The notes under the pieces are model-generated. The model ran no database searches, was not told the origin of the DNA, and saw only the letters and a program-made list of their open reading frames with translations. The translations under genes were made by a program, and so were the position numbers. Below, piece by piece: positions 1 to 13,600 of a stretch of DNA of 64,000 nt. Each line of letters begins with the position of its first letter. Positions within the stretch are counted from its first letter, which is position 1. The DNA is from Pegea sp. RAD2-039 (Eukaryota; Chordata; Thaliacea; Salpida; Salpidae), in NCBI GenBank assembly GCA_034620365.1, contig JAQGEQ010000354.1, positions 1,054,001 through 1,118,000 on the forward strand, given 5' to 3'.

Positions 1-2188
1 AAAATAAAAATAGCTAACTTGTTTTACATAACCATCATCTGAGTCTATCAAGCAAAGATATTCTGAATGTAGATATAGTAATTTAAAGATATTTACAAAG
101 ACACTTTAAGATCAAAATATTCAATAACTTCAAGTGTTATTTCTTATCAACTATAAAATCTAACAAACTTATAATGGCTTATGAAGAGTCTTTAAAGAGT
201 TTTCCATTAGTCTTCACTAACTTAATTTTGAATGAAAATAAAACTGTTGTTATAATAATTCTTGGTTCGATTTTGTACTGATTAAGGTTTGTTAGATTCA
301 TAGTTTTTAAAAGAGTCATTTATTGCTTTTTTTTTTAAGTTACTTGCAAAAAATTACTTTAAATAGCTTAGAGAATGTGTAGACTGAAAAAAACCAAATT
401 GCTTACTTGGCAGGTGAAAAAATGCCTACCAGTTAGAGTAACAATAAAATGTATAAATTTCATGAAGCTATTAAAAAACTAGCTTTGTGCTTTAAATTGT
501 ATTTTTAGTATCAACCAACTTGTTTTCAGACATTGTTGATAGGCTATTCAACAAAATTTTCGCATAAAAAATTGGTTGAAAGCTTTCGTTGGACACACAG
601 CTGATAAAACGATGTTAAAGATAACGATATTAAACTACACTCAAGTAGATATGACATATTTGGCTCTTACAATAAACAGATTATAAAAGTAAAGCAATAC
701 TCATAAGATTAAAGCTTCTTAAATCTATTTTATTCTTTTAAACTTCTATTTAGTTACAAACAAATATATTGTACTTATAATGGAATAAGTATTTAAAATC
801 TTTGTTTAATCTGCTTCAATCAAAAATAAATAATTGATTTTTTGAATGAGTAACAAAAATATATTATAGAACTTCATACTATCTGAAAGCTTATGTGCAA
901 AAAATCATTTTTTTTAACTTTTTTGTCTTTTATATACTATTAACATTACTAATAAATCTTTTCAGACTATAACAATTATCACATATTAATAGATTTTGGG
1001 TAATGTTTATGATTGCATAGATTTATGATAATAATTGGTAATAATAATTCAAAATAATTCTTTAGCGTTTACAACAACTTATTATATTAAAGTTATATTT
1101 TTTTGTGTAAATTTATTTTTTATCTCTTTCTTAACTTTCTTGATTTAAGACATTCAAATTTAAAAGTTATTTGACAAAATACTGAAAATAAGTTAAGAGA
1201 TTTTTATCATTATTACTATAAGTGAAAATTCTTAATAAAGTAATCAAAGATTTTAGATTATTGAAACATTAACAAATACTGTAAGCGTATGTAGAAAACT
1301 TGTTAGAGTTCTAAAAACATTTAATTTGATGAATTTAATTAGATTGAGTTAATTAAACTTAATATAGTTAAATAATTTATTTCATTTATCAAAATTTCTA
1401 CTTTACAAGTGAGTAAATTACTTTAAATATAATAATAATGGAAATTAGAAATAAAACAAAAGCATAATTTATATAAAAAGTGATTACTTTCATAATTAAA
1501 TTAGTAATAAAATAATGCGTAATACGATCAGTTTATATAAAAAGCAACAAAAATATCAATTAAATTAACAATTCTTATCAATAAAAAATTACTGGTTTAA
1601 AAAACTGACAATAATATTTGATAAAAGAAAGTTAAGCTGTTGATTTGTTTACTTGTTTGAAGAAAACTTATCTATAAAAATTTACAGAAGCAAGAACAAG
1701 ATTTGATGACAGGAAAACTTATAACCGCCAACAACTAAGTTCTTATAAAACCAAAATTTCAGCTACTGTAATTCTAAGAAACATAATTTACTATATCATG
1801 CCAATCTAATAAAGTTGCACTAAATGATGAAAGTAAGCAGTTATAATAATTTAAATTAATAATTTACTTTATCATAAAACTTCTAAACACAAGTTTAAGT
1901 TAACAAATTACTAAGAAAAGTTTTCAAAAGTTTACTTAACTTTATTTACTTAATTGAGATTTAGCAAGACATATTTCAGTTGGAAAATTTGCAACAAAAT
2001 CAATGTAGAAATGTAAAAGAAAGTTCAGATAAAGTTTAAAAAAAGAAAATCAAATGTTTTTTGTTATTATAAAAGTTGTTTGGAAGGACCTTTATACAAA
2101 AATCGTCAAAAAAATATGTTTTTGTGTCAAAACAAAAAAAAACTCTTTTTGAAATTCGAATCTCTCTAGATCTAATATTAAATTTAAC
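1..2188. other. AT-rich sequence, no confident gene
   Basis: No ORF or repeat of note is visible. A 26-base minus-strand segment at 19-44 is flanked by an AG acceptor and a GTTAGC donor and stays open in one phase. It could be a further exon of the gene at 2189-10661, but its phase does not follow directly from the last exon I see. Confidence 0.4.
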
Positions 2189-5100
2189 TTACACAGTTTG
2201 GTGACCAAGTGATGATGTGTCCTCTATACCTCTTCTTTCTTGCATAAATGTCTCTATCTTCGAAAAACTTCTTGACCGTCGTTTGTCTTGGACAGTATCT
2301 TGAAAACCAAGCAAATCTAGATACAATTTCAGTCAAAAAATAATTTTTAAAAGTCCAGAATATAAATGTTGCAAAATTTAAAGTTGATTAAATATTTTGC
2401 AATTTGTAAAAAAAATTAATTCTGAAGCAGATTAGAGTATCATTCAAAATGCTTATTCCAAGCATTATACAGCATGAATAGATAACAATAATAAGAAATA
2501 AGCTCATTTAAAATGCTTTTGAAAGATAATTACATCTAATATGAGCTATAAAATCGGCAGTCGTTTACTTTGAAGTGTTACCAATATGCAGACTGTAATA
2601 GTTTGAATTAAAAATTCTTTCAGGCTTCTTTTAAAAACTTTTGTCTTAAAAATAGATAATTTAGTTCACCAGGCGGTTGATTTAAGGCAATGAGTTTATT
2701 AACTTAATTGCTGTTGAATTAAACTATCGTCTTAGAAATGTTCAGGATTGAACGAAATTGGTCAGTCATTAGGTTGCGCTAACAACAACATTTCATTTTA
2801 GATGTTCAGATATTTTTAAATCATAAATGATTGTTTTGTATTTAATAAGTATATCGAAACTGTAAGACTGCAATTACTCAATATCATTACTTTTTTTAAT
2901 AACTTTGAAAATTAAAAAGTTTGTAAATATTATTTTAATAATAACTACTCAATTTCTAATTTAATCAAATTTGTTTAAAAAGTTGTCATCAACGTTTCAC
3001 ATTCTCAAAACTACTTACTTTGATCTAAAATTACATTATCGTCTTCTGAGCCCTTGTCATCTGAAAACTCAAAGCTTTTCTCATTAAGCAAAAGCTTTGG
3101 CTTTGAGACTCCATTTGAGTCGGCTCCTTTAGTATTCTTACTCTTCCGTCGAAAGGAAGTCTTAGAAAAAGTTCTTTTGATTCTATTAGGAATTGATTCA
3201 TCATTTTTTTTAACGGCTTCCATTTGTGATTCTGTAAAAACGGTAGATTGTTTTTATTATATGAGATCTTAAACTTTTGTTCTTTTTATCCACTTATTAA
3301 TATAAGTGGACGACTTCAAACTTAAACAAAACACATATAAGTATCATCATTTATGTTTTAATGTTTCCGGTATCAATCGAACGTTCCAGCTTCTGCTGTT
3401 TTCAAATTATTAAATTTATTTTATTGTCATACTGCAAAACACTTTTTTTAGAATTTTTCAACTTTGTTGTGAAGTATTATTCCCCTGAGCTAAGAATAGC
3501 TTTGGAGGACTTACTTAAGTAGTAAGTTTCTTAAAGTAACAGTTTTGTTTGTATTGAGCTTTGAAACATTCGTTTACAAAACAAACTCTTTTTAGGTAGT
3601 TTTTAATCCAAAAATTATTGGAAACCCAACAAATAACTTTGTAGGACCTAAAAATGTAATTTTGTCTATAGATAGTGACTAATTATTCTTAAGTTATCTT
3701 CTATTAAGTTAGATAAGTAAAAAATACTAAGCAAAATAGACTAACAGTTATTTTGACTGTTTTTAAGTATTTGATTTATTTATTAGTAAATTTATCTCAA
3801 GTGAGTAAGCCTGATAATAAAGTTTAAGTTGCCTTTATTATAAGCCTATGTTTGAAAACGAAAAAAGGTTAATATTTGATACAAGTTCTTTCATAAATTT
3901 GAGTTCAGTAATAAAATATTAAAAATGTATGAAAAACTACCTACTAAGTCTGTTTTGCATTGGATTTTTTCAGCAACTCAAATGCATATGTTGCTTAAAA
4001 TAAAATAACTTTTTACAAAAATAACTTTTTTCTGTAAATATATTACGATTTGTTAATATATATATATTCGAGTATTAGTATGCATTCACAGTGAGTTAAT
4101 CTTATGATGTAGTTTAAGTAGAAATTGAACGCAGATAAATTTTTAATTCTAAAAAAATGATAATTTATTTTGTATTTTGATAAGTTTGAAATAATTTTCA
4201 GAAATAAATTAAAATTTAAAATAAACTTTCTAAAACTATAACTTATAAAATTATTAAAAACAAATTAACTTAAGTGATGATAGAATAAACTTCAAACTAA
4301 AAATATTTTTAACTCTTGTGTTTTCCAAAGCAACTTTTTAAAACATATTATTAAATTAAAGTAATAAAAATTTTACTTTAAGATTTATCCAATTTTTATT
4401 TGAAATGACTAAGCAACTGACGTTTCGACATTTCTCCAGTTTTAATGTTTCCTTAAACATTTTCTCAAAATATCTTTTTAAAAAAGTAATAAAAATGAAA
4501 TAAAAGCTTCAACATGTTAAAAAATAACAACCTCTGATAAAAAAGTAAGTTTCCAAATTTTTAAAAATACCTTAATTCAAAAAAATGAATATTTTGTTGA
4601 ATGAAAAAATTAGGAAGTATAATTCTAAGGTTTCTACATTGAAGCACATGTGACTCTATAATGAAGCCATACAGAGAGAATATAAAGTACTTACAAACTA
4701 GCTGATAGCAAAAAAAAACTATTCGAACATAAGCTATTAGTTTAAAATTATAAAAATTTAATTTTTTAGCCCAGTTTAGGAAACTAAAAACAGCTTGTAT
4801 AATAAATACAACTTTCTTAATTTAACTTATTAAGAACTAAAATTGTTTTGACTCCAAACCATGGCAATAATATTTATCTTTAAAAATAAGAATTCATGTA
4901 AAAAAACACTGTGTTTATCAAAACTGCAATAATCTTAAAAACAGTTTTTGAGAAAAACAAATAAATTAAACGTGAGTTTGCTGGAATAAACTTTCTTAGT
5001 TTGTTACTAAACCTTTAAATCAAAATAAATCATTTTACTAGAAGTAAATTTTTAAGGCTCAATACGTTTTTTTTGGAAACTTTTGAAAACTTTTGAAATG

Positions 5101-8100
5101 TATCTGAAATTTAATAGAAAAAATATAATTTGACCTAAGCTCTCATGTTTGTTTCCAGCCACGTGGCTTTACTTTTCATGTTAATATTCTGTTTTAAACA
5201 ATTTTATACTTGACGAAAAAATCTAGATACTCGCCTGAAACTTTAGTAATATTAATATGCTTGAAGAAACCCAGTAATGGTATCAGAAAATAATTAAAAC
5301 TCAGATGAGTATCTTTTACAAGTATAGTTGTTCTATTACAATCAAACTAGCGAGTAAAAAATTATAAAACTTGTTAAACTCAGAAATTACTTAAATATAT
5401 AATTAACATTAATTTTTGTTTAAAATAATATAATAAAATTTAATGGTAACAAATTAATAGTAGCTTAATAAATCTATCATTATACTCTGTTAGAGTAAAG
5501 TTTTACCAAAATAACTTAAGACTTGAATAATATTTGTATCTGATACTGGCCTTTGATGATATTTGCTCACTAAAGTTTCAATAAATGAATTTCTTTAAAG
5601 TATTTTGTTTGTATTTTAGCTTAGAGCAGAGCTAAACTTATTACATTGAGTATATAATTAAAAGATGATACAATTGAAAAGATTGCAAAATAGATATCTA
5701 TTTGGGTTCACAAAAGTTCAAGTAAAAGAAATCAAATCATCTTCAGACTTGACATATTTTTTCTCTCAGTTTTTTAGTTGTAAACAATTGATATCTCTGT
5801 CAGTTTTTATACAATATACTTTTCTCATTAAATCTTGCAACAAATATTAAAACCTCCCAGCCATCTGCTATTTGCGAATGTGACGAAATATTGACTGAAA
5901 TTAATTCAGTTATTTAAATGAATTACAAATACTATTTGAAGAAAATATTCTTATGTTAATAGAGTTTCGTTTGCAATTTTTTGAAATCTTTTAAAGAATA
6001 AAGACTTAGTTTTATAATTCTATGACGTTATTTATGATTGTTATTTATTTCGTGATATGAAAGTTTTAACTTTTCTTGTATGGATTTGAAACTATCTAAA
6101 ATGAGATACCAAACTAAAATAAAAAAGGTCTTAATAGTAAATTGTACAACCTAAAGATATTGTATTGAGAATCTTTCAAATTAAATATTCATTGGTAAAA
6201 TAAACCCCTTTTTAGTAAAAGAATAAAATACTATTTTTAAATTAAAGATTTGTTTATAAAGTTTTATGCTACAACTGTTTAAAATCTTTAATCTCTAAAA
6301 ATATAATTGTACAAATAACTTACTTGTGCATATATGTTTACTTTTTCAGTTTATACCAAAATCTTTCTCTAGATAAGCCAGATTAAATTAGTAATGATTT
6401 AAAATGATTTAAGAACTTATTTTACTTTTACAAACTAAACTAATGAACCTATTATTGAAAAGCTTGTAGAGCTGTTAATCTTGGACAATCAAAAATTAAA
6501 ACTGTTATTAAAGCAATCATAAAAACAAAACTAACTTTTCTACAACTTAGTAAGGTCACAAGCTGCTAGAAATTAACAAAATCTTTTGTATTGGCTCCAA
6601 GCATTATCATGAGGATATATTAAAATCAAGATCTCTTAACTTTGCTTTCAATGAATGAAAATCAGCCGATAAGCGATTGTAGCACGTGGGTGAAGAGAAA
6701 GTCACTGTCAGTACTCAGCACAAGGACATTTAGTCCTTGAAACGTTTCCGGGCTGACTAACAAAGCGGAAATAAAATGACAAACTGCAAAAACCTATTTC
6801 AGTTGCAATTTTTGTATTTGTAAGAATAACAATTTGTTTTATTCTATTTTGTTATTTTTCATAACTTTTTTTTAGTGGTTATTGGAGGTTTTATCTTATA
6901 GTAGAATTGAGTCACTAAACATTCATCAACTTCTAAATTTTTCATAACAATTTTGAAGAGTGGAAATATTTAAGGAAAAGGAAACTTATTTCTGATTTTC
7001 ATTCATTTAATGTCTCACCATGAACCAGCATTTATTTATTACACAACTTTTTATACAGAAAAAAACTGGTAATTTTAAGTAGTGTTTAGCTGAAAATGTC
7101 ATCACATAATAGTAGATCATTTTATTGTGCAAACAGCTCATTTCAAGAGGGAAATTTTAACTTAGTATTGGATAAGCGTCCATCAAAGCCCGCTTTAGTC
7201 ATTTTACTATTCATCATTCTCTTCTCTACTTCTAGTTACGGTTCAATGAATTCAGTTTTTATTTTGTCAGTCATTTTTCTTCTATTTAGAGACTTTATTT
7301 TTAACTTTTGGTTTGCTATAATCAGTCAGAATTGCTTCAAATAATGATTAAAGATAAAAAGTAAAGTTCAAATTTTCATAACTGTTTGTTTAAACAATTA
7401 CATTGGCTTTAAATTTAGTTAAAGTTAAAATAGTTTTCAAAGTATTTAAAATACAATTTGAAGTTATAGAAAAAATTTTCTGAGCTTATTTTAAGATTTT
7501 TTACTTTAATTAGTTTATTTGCACCGATAATTCGAGAAATATTATATTTCTAAATAATCGAATAATATTATAAATGCATGATCAAGTTAAAATAACTTTT
7601 GTAACAGAATATTTCTATGCTAAAACATAAGTTCTTGCAACGTTTTTTAAAAATAAATTTCTAATAAATATTTTAACACTTTAGATAATTAGATAATTTA
7701 TAAAATTATAAATTACAAACTTAAAATCAATTAAATTGAAATGTCAATTATATATTTAAAAAGTTCATTATATCTTAGATAGTACTTACAAGCGCTTGTA
7801 AATAAAACTTAACAATAATAATGAACATGATTGCTTAGAACAGCTGGATATGGATCAAACTATTGAAAGAAATACATTTCAGATTGAAACAATTTCTGTC
7901 ATTCTCTAATAGTAATTCATAATAAATAACTTTTTACTAAACTGTTGAAAATTTAAGTCAAGTTTTATAAAATAAATTCCAACAGCAACAAATTAAACTG
8001 TTATCCTGAAAGTTTATGAAGGACTCAGCAAAGTTAAAAAAAAAACTTTTCTGAAAAGTTACAAGCAAATAAATGAATCTTATCTTGTGGTGCTTGTTTT

Positions 8101-10661
8101 TCAATTAAAAAGAAAATCTGTTAATGATGCTAGAAAGAAATTATATCCTTTTTTCTAATGAGTACTTACTCAAAGTAAATTGCTCATTAACCGTCTTAAG
8201 TTTATTTGCAAATGTTTTAGAAATATTACAAAAAAACTCTTATAAGTCAACTTAGATGCAAATGAAAAATAGATTAACTTACTAAGATGTAATGCAGAGT
8301 CCTTAGAAGTTCTACTTCTTGAAACTAAAGGAGAATTTGGAAAGGAGCCTCCTTTTCGTCGCTCTTGCGGTTCACATAACAAAAAGTTATCTCGGACGCT
8401 AAGATCTGGAACAGATCTTCGAAGACTACCATCAACCATTACCACACCATCTTCTGAGAGCTTGACATTATCGTCTTCAATAAAGTTGATCACGTGTCCA
8501 GATGCAGTTGATGAAGTCTACAAAAAAGAGAAAATAGCGATTGAAAATCTTTAACAAATTCTTTTTCAATTTTCCAAATAGAGAGTTAAGCTTCGTGCCA
8601 ATTTGGAGAATAAATAGTTTATATCAAGAAATTATCTAAAAGTTTTTAACTCTGATTTGTATATCGTAACAATCATTATATGCCTTGTAGTGAACATTTT
8701 TATTGATTATTTTTATAATGATCAATTGTTAAAGTATTTATGTTAAAGACTCTAAATTGTAAGAAATCTAACTTCTTCATCTATTTGAACTATTTCTTCA
8801 GTGTCGGGTTCATTCATTTTTATTGGCTGATGTTCGACGTTGTATTGCTCTATAAAAGAAAGATTTTGTCAATTAGAACTAACTGCCAAGTATTCTAATA
8901 GCTACAAGTAAAATATAAGTAGGGAACATGAATGAAAATTCAATGACTCAAAAAAGAGTTCATTCAATTTAAGGAAGTTAAGCTTGTCAAGTTTTTCAAT
9001 TCTAATTATCAGTGATCTTTATGGAGACTGAAAACTTAATTTTTTTATAAATAACAAATTATAAGTAGGTCAGATTAAAAAATACTTTGTATAAAGGCTC
9101 AAAGATAGTTTTAAAATAAGAATACTTGGTCATAAAAACTCTTAGAGATATTATAAATAGTCGAAAATGTTTAAGAATAATGCAACAAAGGAATTTTAAG
9201 GGATTTTAATAATAAATCAATTAAAGATAATTTTTTGGGTGGACTTACTTTGTAATTATGATATTGTTCATTATGAATTTATCTACTTTTTTCATTTAGT
9301 TTAAATTTTTATGCTTTGCCTAACAAGAAATTAAATTTAAATCAATACAAATTTATCAAACTATAAACATTTGTGTAAAAATATTCTTTAATTATAAAAA
9401 TAAATAAATACATTTTCTTAAAACCTTAACAATACAGTTACTTAAAGTTTTGTAAAATAAAATTTATGAATTCAAGTATTATACTGTTAATATGTGAAAG
9501 CATTAAGCATGGCTGACTACGAAAAAGATATTTAAGTTTTGGTGAATAGTAAGTTTTAGAATTAGAAAAAGTGAATTAAGGATTCAACGAGAGTTTTTAT
9601 TTTGAAAACGTGAAACTTAAATTACCTTATAAATAATTGATGTTACTTAATAAATTGTAAGGAACGAATATTTCATATTTAAAGATATTTTATATATAAC
9701 AGCAATTGTAATATTATTTCAAATAAGATAGCTTGATTTGCAAAATCATTTTTTATAAACAAATATAGTTTAATAAACAATTTAAAGTTATTTAATATGC
9801 TTGACATTTCAAACCTATAAACACTTTTAAGGTTTAAGTATTACTAAAACAAGTTATTTTCACATCAAGAATAAGAAGCCAACATGAAAAACAAACAAAA
9901 TAGGATAACTGGTAAAAACTAAATTATTAAAGTCGTGAAATTTATTTTTGTTAAAGTTAATGAATAAATAAATTTGTATCTAAAAAACCTTATAAAAACG
10001 AAGTCGTTACTGCCAGGATTATTAAACTAAACAGTGAATAAAAATGATTTACAACAATAGTTTTTGCACTTAGACGACTTATCAAGGAAGTAATTTTATT
10101 GATGGATTGTATTAGTTGTATAATCATCAAATTTTCAAAAACATCTTACTTTAGTGTAATAGATTTTATCTTATGTGAGATAATTGCAAAATAATTTAAG
10201 AAGATTTCACTTTAGCAACGCTTTTAAACTTAAAAGCATTCACTTTACATAGGGTATGAATCAAACTTGTTTTTTACTAAAACATTGATGAAAGTTTGTT
10301 TAATTTTATTAAAATTTATTTAGTTTTCTCGGTAAAAGTTGCAATAACGTTTTTTTATTGAACTGCTTGATCGTACAATCAATTTGATAAAAAAGGCTAA
10401 TCTCAAAATAAATTACTAATCTTCTTTTTATAACCAAAATAGTTTTTATTATTTGTTCATATATAAAAAGCTTTAGAGTTTTTATATGTTAAAAATAAAC
10501 ATAAATTCAGGTTGTCAGTCAATTAACGACTAACTCAAAACTACATTTTAGGAACTTTAAAAAGTATTACCTGTTGCACCAGGTATTAATGACGTCCAAT
10601 AACTTTTGACTTCTTTAAAAGTCTTTGTACCTTTTTGTTGGTCATCATCTTGCAATTCCAT
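2189..10661 (-). CDS. Unrecognised multi-exon gene, Ser/Arg/acid-rich intracellular protein (270 aa if it ends here)
   Basis: Six exons on the minus strand join in phase: 10571-10661, 8773-8849, 8283-8517, 8170-8238, 3019-3231 and 2189-2316. The start ATG at 10661 opens MELQDDDQQKGTK. There is no signal peptide or membrane segment. The protein is rich in Ser, Arg/Lys and acidic runs, with stretches such as RRSVPDLS, SRSRTSKDS, RTFSKTSFRRKSK and RRSRSFSKIE that look like kinase sites. An EDDNV motif occurs in both exon 3 and exon 5. I do not recognise a family. Introns run from 44 bases to about 4.9 kb, much longer than in the other genes here. The end is ambiguous: the last frame reads GTG TAA, but the same bases form a strong GTAAGT donor after ACT GT, so the gene may continue leftwards. 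Exon 4 is the weakest call because its upstream intron is only 44 bases. Confidence 0.5.
6721..6739. repeat. Perfect 7-bp inverted repeat in a less AT-rich patch
   Basis: CAAGGAC, a 5-base loop, then GTCCTTG form a perfect hairpin. It lies in a patch at about 6660-6775 that is clearly less AT-rich than the rest of the long intron around it. The surroundings look like a repeat fragment or a small structured RNA, but nothing identifies a class. Confidence 0.3.
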
Positions 10662-13600
10662 TTTAAAGCTTCAATTACAAAGTTTCACTTCTACTACAAA
10701 AGCTAAAATTCCTAGAAAAAAGTTACATGAAGATTTTCACTTATAATGATAGATGTTTTCCATTTTATTTCACAGTTCAAACAATCAACAAATAATTCTA
10801 TTCTTTTAAACAAGATAATCAGGAAATGATGTAATAGCTTGATCGTAAACGGGTTAAGTGAAAATTGTCTTCCAACTCTAATTCAAAGATAAATTACAAA
10901 TGAATTAGGAGAAATTCAAAACAGAGAAAATTTAAAAAATTAAAACCTTGTGCTTCAGTACAACAATAAAATAACTTTTTAAAAAACTTACTATAAACAA
11001 ACAAACTATTTTCTTTGTTTTTAAATACCTGACAAAGTTTCATTAAAATAATTTAAAAATTTGTATGATTACTGTTGAGTACTTTATAATGACTCATAGA
11101 TTTAACATCAAATATATCTTACGTTGTAATAATTCTGCATCAAAAATGAACAACTGTAATCTATTTGTTGAACCATTTTCTATATTTCGTATTTTTAATC
11201 ATAATAAACAACAATTATTCTAAATTGTTTACTATATAAATACTGCAAGAAACAAAACATAAGCTATTTATTTAACGAACTCTGCAAACTGTTGATTAAT
11301 TAACATATCTAACAACTAGCATGTTATGAAGCCTTTCAAAGTATATGAAACAAACTGAAGCTTATAGATGAATCAGCAATTATGCAAGTAAAGAACAGCA
11401 GAACCTTTTGCCAAATACAGTTTTTTTTCAAAAATCAATTTTACAGAATAATCAACACAAGTATATATATATTTATTTTACTAAGCTTTAGAAAACATTT
11501 GTTTGTTACAAAAAGTAGTTTTGTTACTTTTACTCGAAATCAGTTACAAATATATAGAATAATCCGATTTTGCGCATGTAGAAGTACTAAGATTATTGAA
11601 GATTTGTAAACAAATTCTTATCTACTTCTGAATTTTACTTTTACTTTCTACAACTAGTCTATACTTTATTTGGCAACAATTAAAACTTTGTTTTAACAAA
11701 AGTTTCTTGAAGTTAAACTAATTACAGCGCAGTTAATTCAAAAGCATGGTAGCTTTAAACTTTTAAGATTTCCTAATCCTTTCTTATCGACTTACTCCAA
11801 ACTAAACCAAGATGTCTTTGAGGACTGCAAAAACTGAACAAAAATTTAACTTTTGTAAAAATATTCTTTGCAAAAGTTTGTTTTAAAATGTTTGTTATCA
11901 ATAGTTTACTATAAAGTTTTCTCTGTTTTGTAAAACTTAATATTTTATATAAAACTATTTCAATTAAACAAACTACAACTTTACAGAAAAGACTTACACA
12001 AAAAGTAACTTTAAAATGTACAAAAACTTTCTGCTGAGAAATCCTAATTACAAAATACAATCTTTTTTAACTTCCATATCAAAAAAAAAAAAAAACCTTT
12101 CTTTAATTATTCATAAATAAACTTATTTAGAAAAAAAAAGTTAATAACTTCTTTATAGCATCGTTTCACTGAACCAAAAGATATCGACCAAAAATAAATA
12201 ATTATATATATCTATATCATGTGCATTTATATCAGATTTTATATCTCTGCTAACTTCATACCAAATAATCTTGAAATAAACCTCTCTTAACAAGTATTTA
12301 AATACTTATTTTAGTTCATCTTCCGTCAGATCAACAAAATTGTTTCTAGGAATAAATTATCAGATTTTAAATCAATTCGGACTTTAGATTTTGCATTTCC
12401 TGTCTCAAAATCAAGTTATTGCATAAATATCAAATAGAAAAGGTTCCATAGAGTTTTTTGATAATATTATTTTATGTTTTGTGTGTTACAAAAACAAAGA
12501 AAAAAGTTTAACTGTCAAGAACTTTTACTTTAAAAATAAAAATTGATTTTACTCGTAACAGAAACTTGACGGTTTTTAAATGATCTGAACTTTGAAATAT
12601 TATTTTGCCATCAAAAAATTTCGCTGAAAAACCTACCTCTGTAAATCATAATAAGAATTGTCTGAAAAGCTAATCTTAGTTACTAACTTTGTCATAAAAT
12701 TAATAACAATGAATCATTTTTCACCCGGTTTTAAGTGTCCTATCTACATTTAAGCAGTATTCTATAGTTTTGTAAATTTTATCGAATGAATTGAAATAAA
12801 GTTTAAACTCTATTTTTTAAAAACATAGAAATTTAAGCTTGGTTTTACTTATTTATATTCTTTATACACAAAATTACAAACAAAAATATGCTGTACAGAT
12901 AAAATAAACTACTTTAAACAAAAAATGTTTATGTTAGCAGCTTGTTATTTTGATAAACAAATGTTATTTTTGGTGATTACATTTTATTGAAATCAAATTC
13001 TTAAAATAGATTAAACTTTTTGTGTTCTAATTATGCTTGAGTGATTTAGATAATGTTTGCAGAGATTTTTCTTTAAAATTAAAAAATGTTTTTTAAATAT
13101 TTTGAAATCAATATTATAACTTTGCTATTAATTTAGATTATGCCAATCAAGTTCATCATAAGTCGCTTTCTAAAATAAAGTTAATTTTGATAAAGATCTT
13201 GTGGATGTTGATAACTTTAAACAGTTTTATTTTAAACAGAACACTTAATAGAACCAAGTTATTGTTTCAAACTATTTCAAAATCAAAACCTTCTGTTTAT
13301 TAGAAGTTAGAATAATTTTGTGGGGATTTAGACCAATCAATGAACCACAAAACAAGTCTTTAATCTCAATTAAAAATTCTAAAGGAAATACGCCACAGAA
13401 ACTTTGATTTTAATTCTCTATTATCAACTACCTTTCTTAAAGTTGAAATAGTTTTAGGCAAACAAAAAAACGTCAAATCTTATTTCCTGCTCTGTTGGAC
13501 GTTAGGTTGTGGGGAATTTTTATTTGTAAAACCCTAAGTTTAGAACTAAACTAATTTTATTCTATGATTGAGTTTAGGTTTAAGATAACCTTGGTTTTGA

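Noticed and set aside
19-44. Candidate further exon of the gene at 2189-10661
   Set aside because: Acceptor, donor and open phase are present, but its phase does not follow from the last exon found and it is only 26 bases.
7096-7344. 82-residue ORF with hydrophobic stretches
   Set aside because: It lies on the opposite strand within a long intron of another gene, with no supporting structure; chance is likely.
11773-12060. 95-residue minus-strand ORF rich in Phe, Ile, Val, Lys
   Set aside because: The composition is that of random AT-rich DNA, and no splice partners or recognisable motif were found.
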